Source: Phoma sp. XZ068 (taxonomy: Eukaryota > Ascomycota > Dothideomycetes > Pleosporales > Didymellaceae). From it: a stretch of DNA of 64,000 nucleotides. The notes under the pieces are model-generated. The model had not been told where the DNA came from and searched no databases. It saw nothing but the letters and a program-made list of their open reading frames with translations. The stretch's first letter is position 1; each line of letters begins with the position of its first letter. Location: positions 1,240,001 through 1,304,000 of the forward strand of contig RBKR01000015.1 in the NCBI GenBank assembly GCA_004835665.1, written 5' to 3'. Positions 61,325 through 64,000 of the stretch are shown piece by piece. The position numbers were made by a program, and so were the translations under genes.

Positions 61325-64000
61325 TATCTACTTAGAGTATCTATTCTACTATTATCTTTACCTAGAGTATATAGTATTTTAAACTTATAATATTCTAAAA
61401 GTTCTAACTATTAAACCTACTATTAATTAAGTACCTTAGTTATAGTAAAGTATACTAAGTTCTTATAGTCTATATATACTATGAAATTAAAGTAGCTTTC
61501 TATATAGATTTACTAGTATTCTAGAGCTAATACTATAGCTAGTAGCTTCTTATTATATATATTATACTATTCTTTTAGTCTAGAAAACTTTTTTAAGTAG
61601 TAGATAATAGAGTACTATCTACTATATTATTTCTATATAGTATATACTCTAAGTACTATATCTAATATATTAGTCTTAATTTATAAAGGCTTATAACTAT
61701 AGAATATTACTAAGGTATATAGTTTAATATATACCTATTAAAGTAACTTAAATATATTACTTTACTATTAATTCTAGATAAATAAAGTATTCTTCTAAGT
61801 TAATATAGTAAGTAGTAGAGCCTTAGTTAAGTAGTCTTTAATAAAATATTAGTTAAAGTTAATAAATCTAAGAAATTTCTAAATTCTCTTAACTATTATT
61901 AGTATTAGCTAGTCTTTTATAACCTATATCTTACTCTAGCTTATCTTTACTCTATTATAGCCTACTATAAACTCTAGAAATTCTAGTTTATTCTTATACT
62001 ATTTATATTTCTTTAGTTTAAGGTATAGGTTAGCCTACTATAAGTATTTTAGTACTTATCTAATATACTAGATATACTTCTTTATTATAGTTAAGTAGAT
62101 AAGAATATTATCTAGGTAAGCTACTATAATTTAATCTAGGTAGGCTTAAAGTATATTATTAATAAGTACCTAGTATATAGCTAGAGTATTTATTAGCCTA
62201 AATAGTATAATAAGATACTTATAGTAGCTATAGTAGGTATAGAATACTATTTTTTACTCTTCTTTTTCTTCTTTTATTTATATTAGGTTATATACTTTTT
62301 ATAGATTAAGTGCTATAAAGAACTATACTCTACTAAGTTAATTCTATAACTCTAATATATTAAGTAATAAGTACTTATTTTTTATTATAATATTATTTAA
62401 CTTTTAATAGTTAATATATAGCTATAGGCTACTATCTTTCCTTAGTATAAATATAATAGGATAGCTAGCTAGAAACTCTAATAGATAGATTATACTCTTT
62501 TTAAAGTTTTTATTAATATATTTATAGAGTACTATTAGTTTCTATTCTAAGAGTTAATATATTAGTCTAAATATTAGTACTTTTTCTTTTTCTAATTAAA
62601 TCTTATAATTCTATAGTTTATACTATAATAGTACTATAATTATTTTCTTATTATAAAATAGTTCTTAGTAGTTACTATATTTATCTAGAATATTAGAAGG
62701 TATACTAGCTACTTTCTATTCTCTTACCTTTTATATAGTATATTATTTACTATAGATAGAGTTAACTACCTTATCTTAGTATATCTTATTACTTAAGAAA
62801 ATAGTACTAATCTCTTTTATATCTACTAGCTATATTATATACTATATAGAATTAGGTATAATAGTACTCTACTAGTATTTATTAAATAAATAGTATACTA
62901 TTATTTCTACTTATTCTTTAGTAGTACTATATCTATAGTTATCTAATAAGATTTATTATATTATCTAGTTAATATATAGATTATACTTCTATAGCTATAG
63001 AAGACCTAGAATAATATTATAGGTAGCTATTTCTAGTATATCTAGATTAATCTATTCTCTATAGTTAAGTACTTAGAAAAGTATATTTACTACTTTATAT
63101 ATAATAGTATCCTCTTCTAGTATTAGCTTACTATTTACTACTTTAAGTAGGTATAGCTAGTTCTTAAGGTATACTCTAATCTTAGCTTATTTAATTATAG
63201 TATAGAATATATAGTTTTCTTAAGTACCTAAGTCTAAAAGTATAGTTACTTTAACTTTATTTAATTAAGTAAGAAGTTATAATAAAGTATCTTCTAAAAT
63301 AGTATTAATAGCTTATTTCTAGCTAAGGCTAGTAAATATATTAACTTACTAATATACCTTATTCCTTATTTAATAGTTATATATTTAGTATTCTAGCTTA
63401 TTATATAAGTAATATATTAGTAGCTTACCTATTTTACTAGTTTATTTTTACTATAGCTCCTTATTTAGGATTAATAAGTCTATAGCTTTTAGTCTATAGT
63501 ATTTAGCTTATATATTATTATAAATATAGCACTCTATATTTAGTTAGTAGTATCTCTTTTAGTTATTATACTTTAGTATATAGCTATACTAGGTTCCTTA
63601 TAGTAGTTAAATAGAGTATATAAGTATCTAGGCTCTAGAGTTATTTTAAAGTTTTTATTTAAGCTTATAGAGCTAATTATTAATATTAGTTATAGTATGT
63701 ACTAGGTTATCTAGAGTATTAATACTAGTACTAGTATATATTAGCTTTTTCTTAACTTAAGGCTTAAGGCTTTATTAGAATATTATAATTAATACTAGGT
63801 TATTCTAGCCTATAAGTATAGTAAGTTACTAGAACTTAGTAGTATAGTTAGTAGAAGACTTAGTCTATTAGATATATTAGATATTTTATTATATAATAAC
63901 TAATTTATTATAAATTCTAAAAATAGAATAGATTTTATTTTTAAAACTATTAAAATCTCTTATCTAGCTATTTTTCTTCTCTATTATTTTACTTTAGTTA
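61325..64000 (-). mobile_element. Ty3/Gypsy element D, partial and RIP-mutated (runs off right edge)
   Basis: Minus-oriented; its left end begins inside the RNase H/integrase part, corresponding to about 41750 of element B, so its 3' part is missing. The RT motif reads YLDN at complement 62107-62118. Gag-like sequence continues to the window edge; the 5' LTR is outside. Confidence 0.75.

Noticed and set aside
1..64000. tRNA or rRNA genes
   Set aside because: No cloverleaf-compatible B-box such as GGTTCGAATCC and no rRNA-like stretches were seen by eye; a covariance search was not possible.

Overview
The window comes from a filamentous ascomycete (Pezizomycotina). Genes carry several 45-150 bp GT-AG introns, many with CTAAC-like branch points, and the families are typical of these fungi: a DUF3176 membrane protein, Dal5-type and DHA2-type MFS carriers, a siderophore-type (SIT) MFS carrier, an isocyanide synthase-NRPS-like hybrid and a chimeric terpene synthase. 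About 26 kb is extremely AT-rich, with nearly every CA/TG converted to TA, the signature of repeat-induced point mutation (RIP). A Dothideomycete-like host is my guess from this two-compartment look; the species is not determined. Exon joins were worked out by hand from reading frame, splice consensus and family conservation.

Region 1 (1-8.6 kb) is a carbohydrate-use group: a GH88 unsaturated uronyl hydrolase (runs off the left edge), a Dal5-type MFS permease, a DUF2264/GH154-type glycosidase and a secreted GH78-type alpha-L-rhamnosidase. A reasonable reading is that rhamnose is removed outside, the acidic oligosaccharide is imported and uronic acid is released inside.

Region 2 (8.9-20 kb) is mixed: a DUF3176 membrane protein, a 9-exon DHA2 efflux pump, two small secreted proteins (one with a duplicated bacterial-looking repeat, one cysteine-rich) and an ankyrin-repeat protein.

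Region 3 (20.6-32.3 kb) is the most interesting part: a compact isocyanide gene cluster. A SIT-type MFS transporter is divergent from a 1,586-aa ICS-A-T-transferase protein (CrmA-like architecture), followed by an alcohol-acetyltransferase-type acyltransferase that is divergent from an HSL-type alpha/beta hydrolase. I infer that an isocyanide amino-acid derivative is made, acylated and possibly deacylated, and moved as a metal complex.

Region 4 (32.5-38.4 kb) looks like decaying secondary metabolism: a degenerate non-reducing PKS fragment (end of KS, start of MAT), then a RIP block with a solo LTR, then a 2.3 kb island with a chimeric terpene cyclase/prenyltransferase that appears frameshifted between its two prenyltransferase aspartate motifs.

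Region 5 (39-64 kb) has no host genes. It is a nest of RIP-saturated Ty3/Gypsy chromodomain retrotransposons. Element A (TSD CTTAC) sits inside one LTR of element B (TSD CCTAC); elements C and D follow. All four reverse transcriptases have a damaged catalytic YxDD motif. Inside A lies one solo LTR of the same family with no RIP at all and a perfect GAATA target duplication, so it inserted after RIP had finished there.
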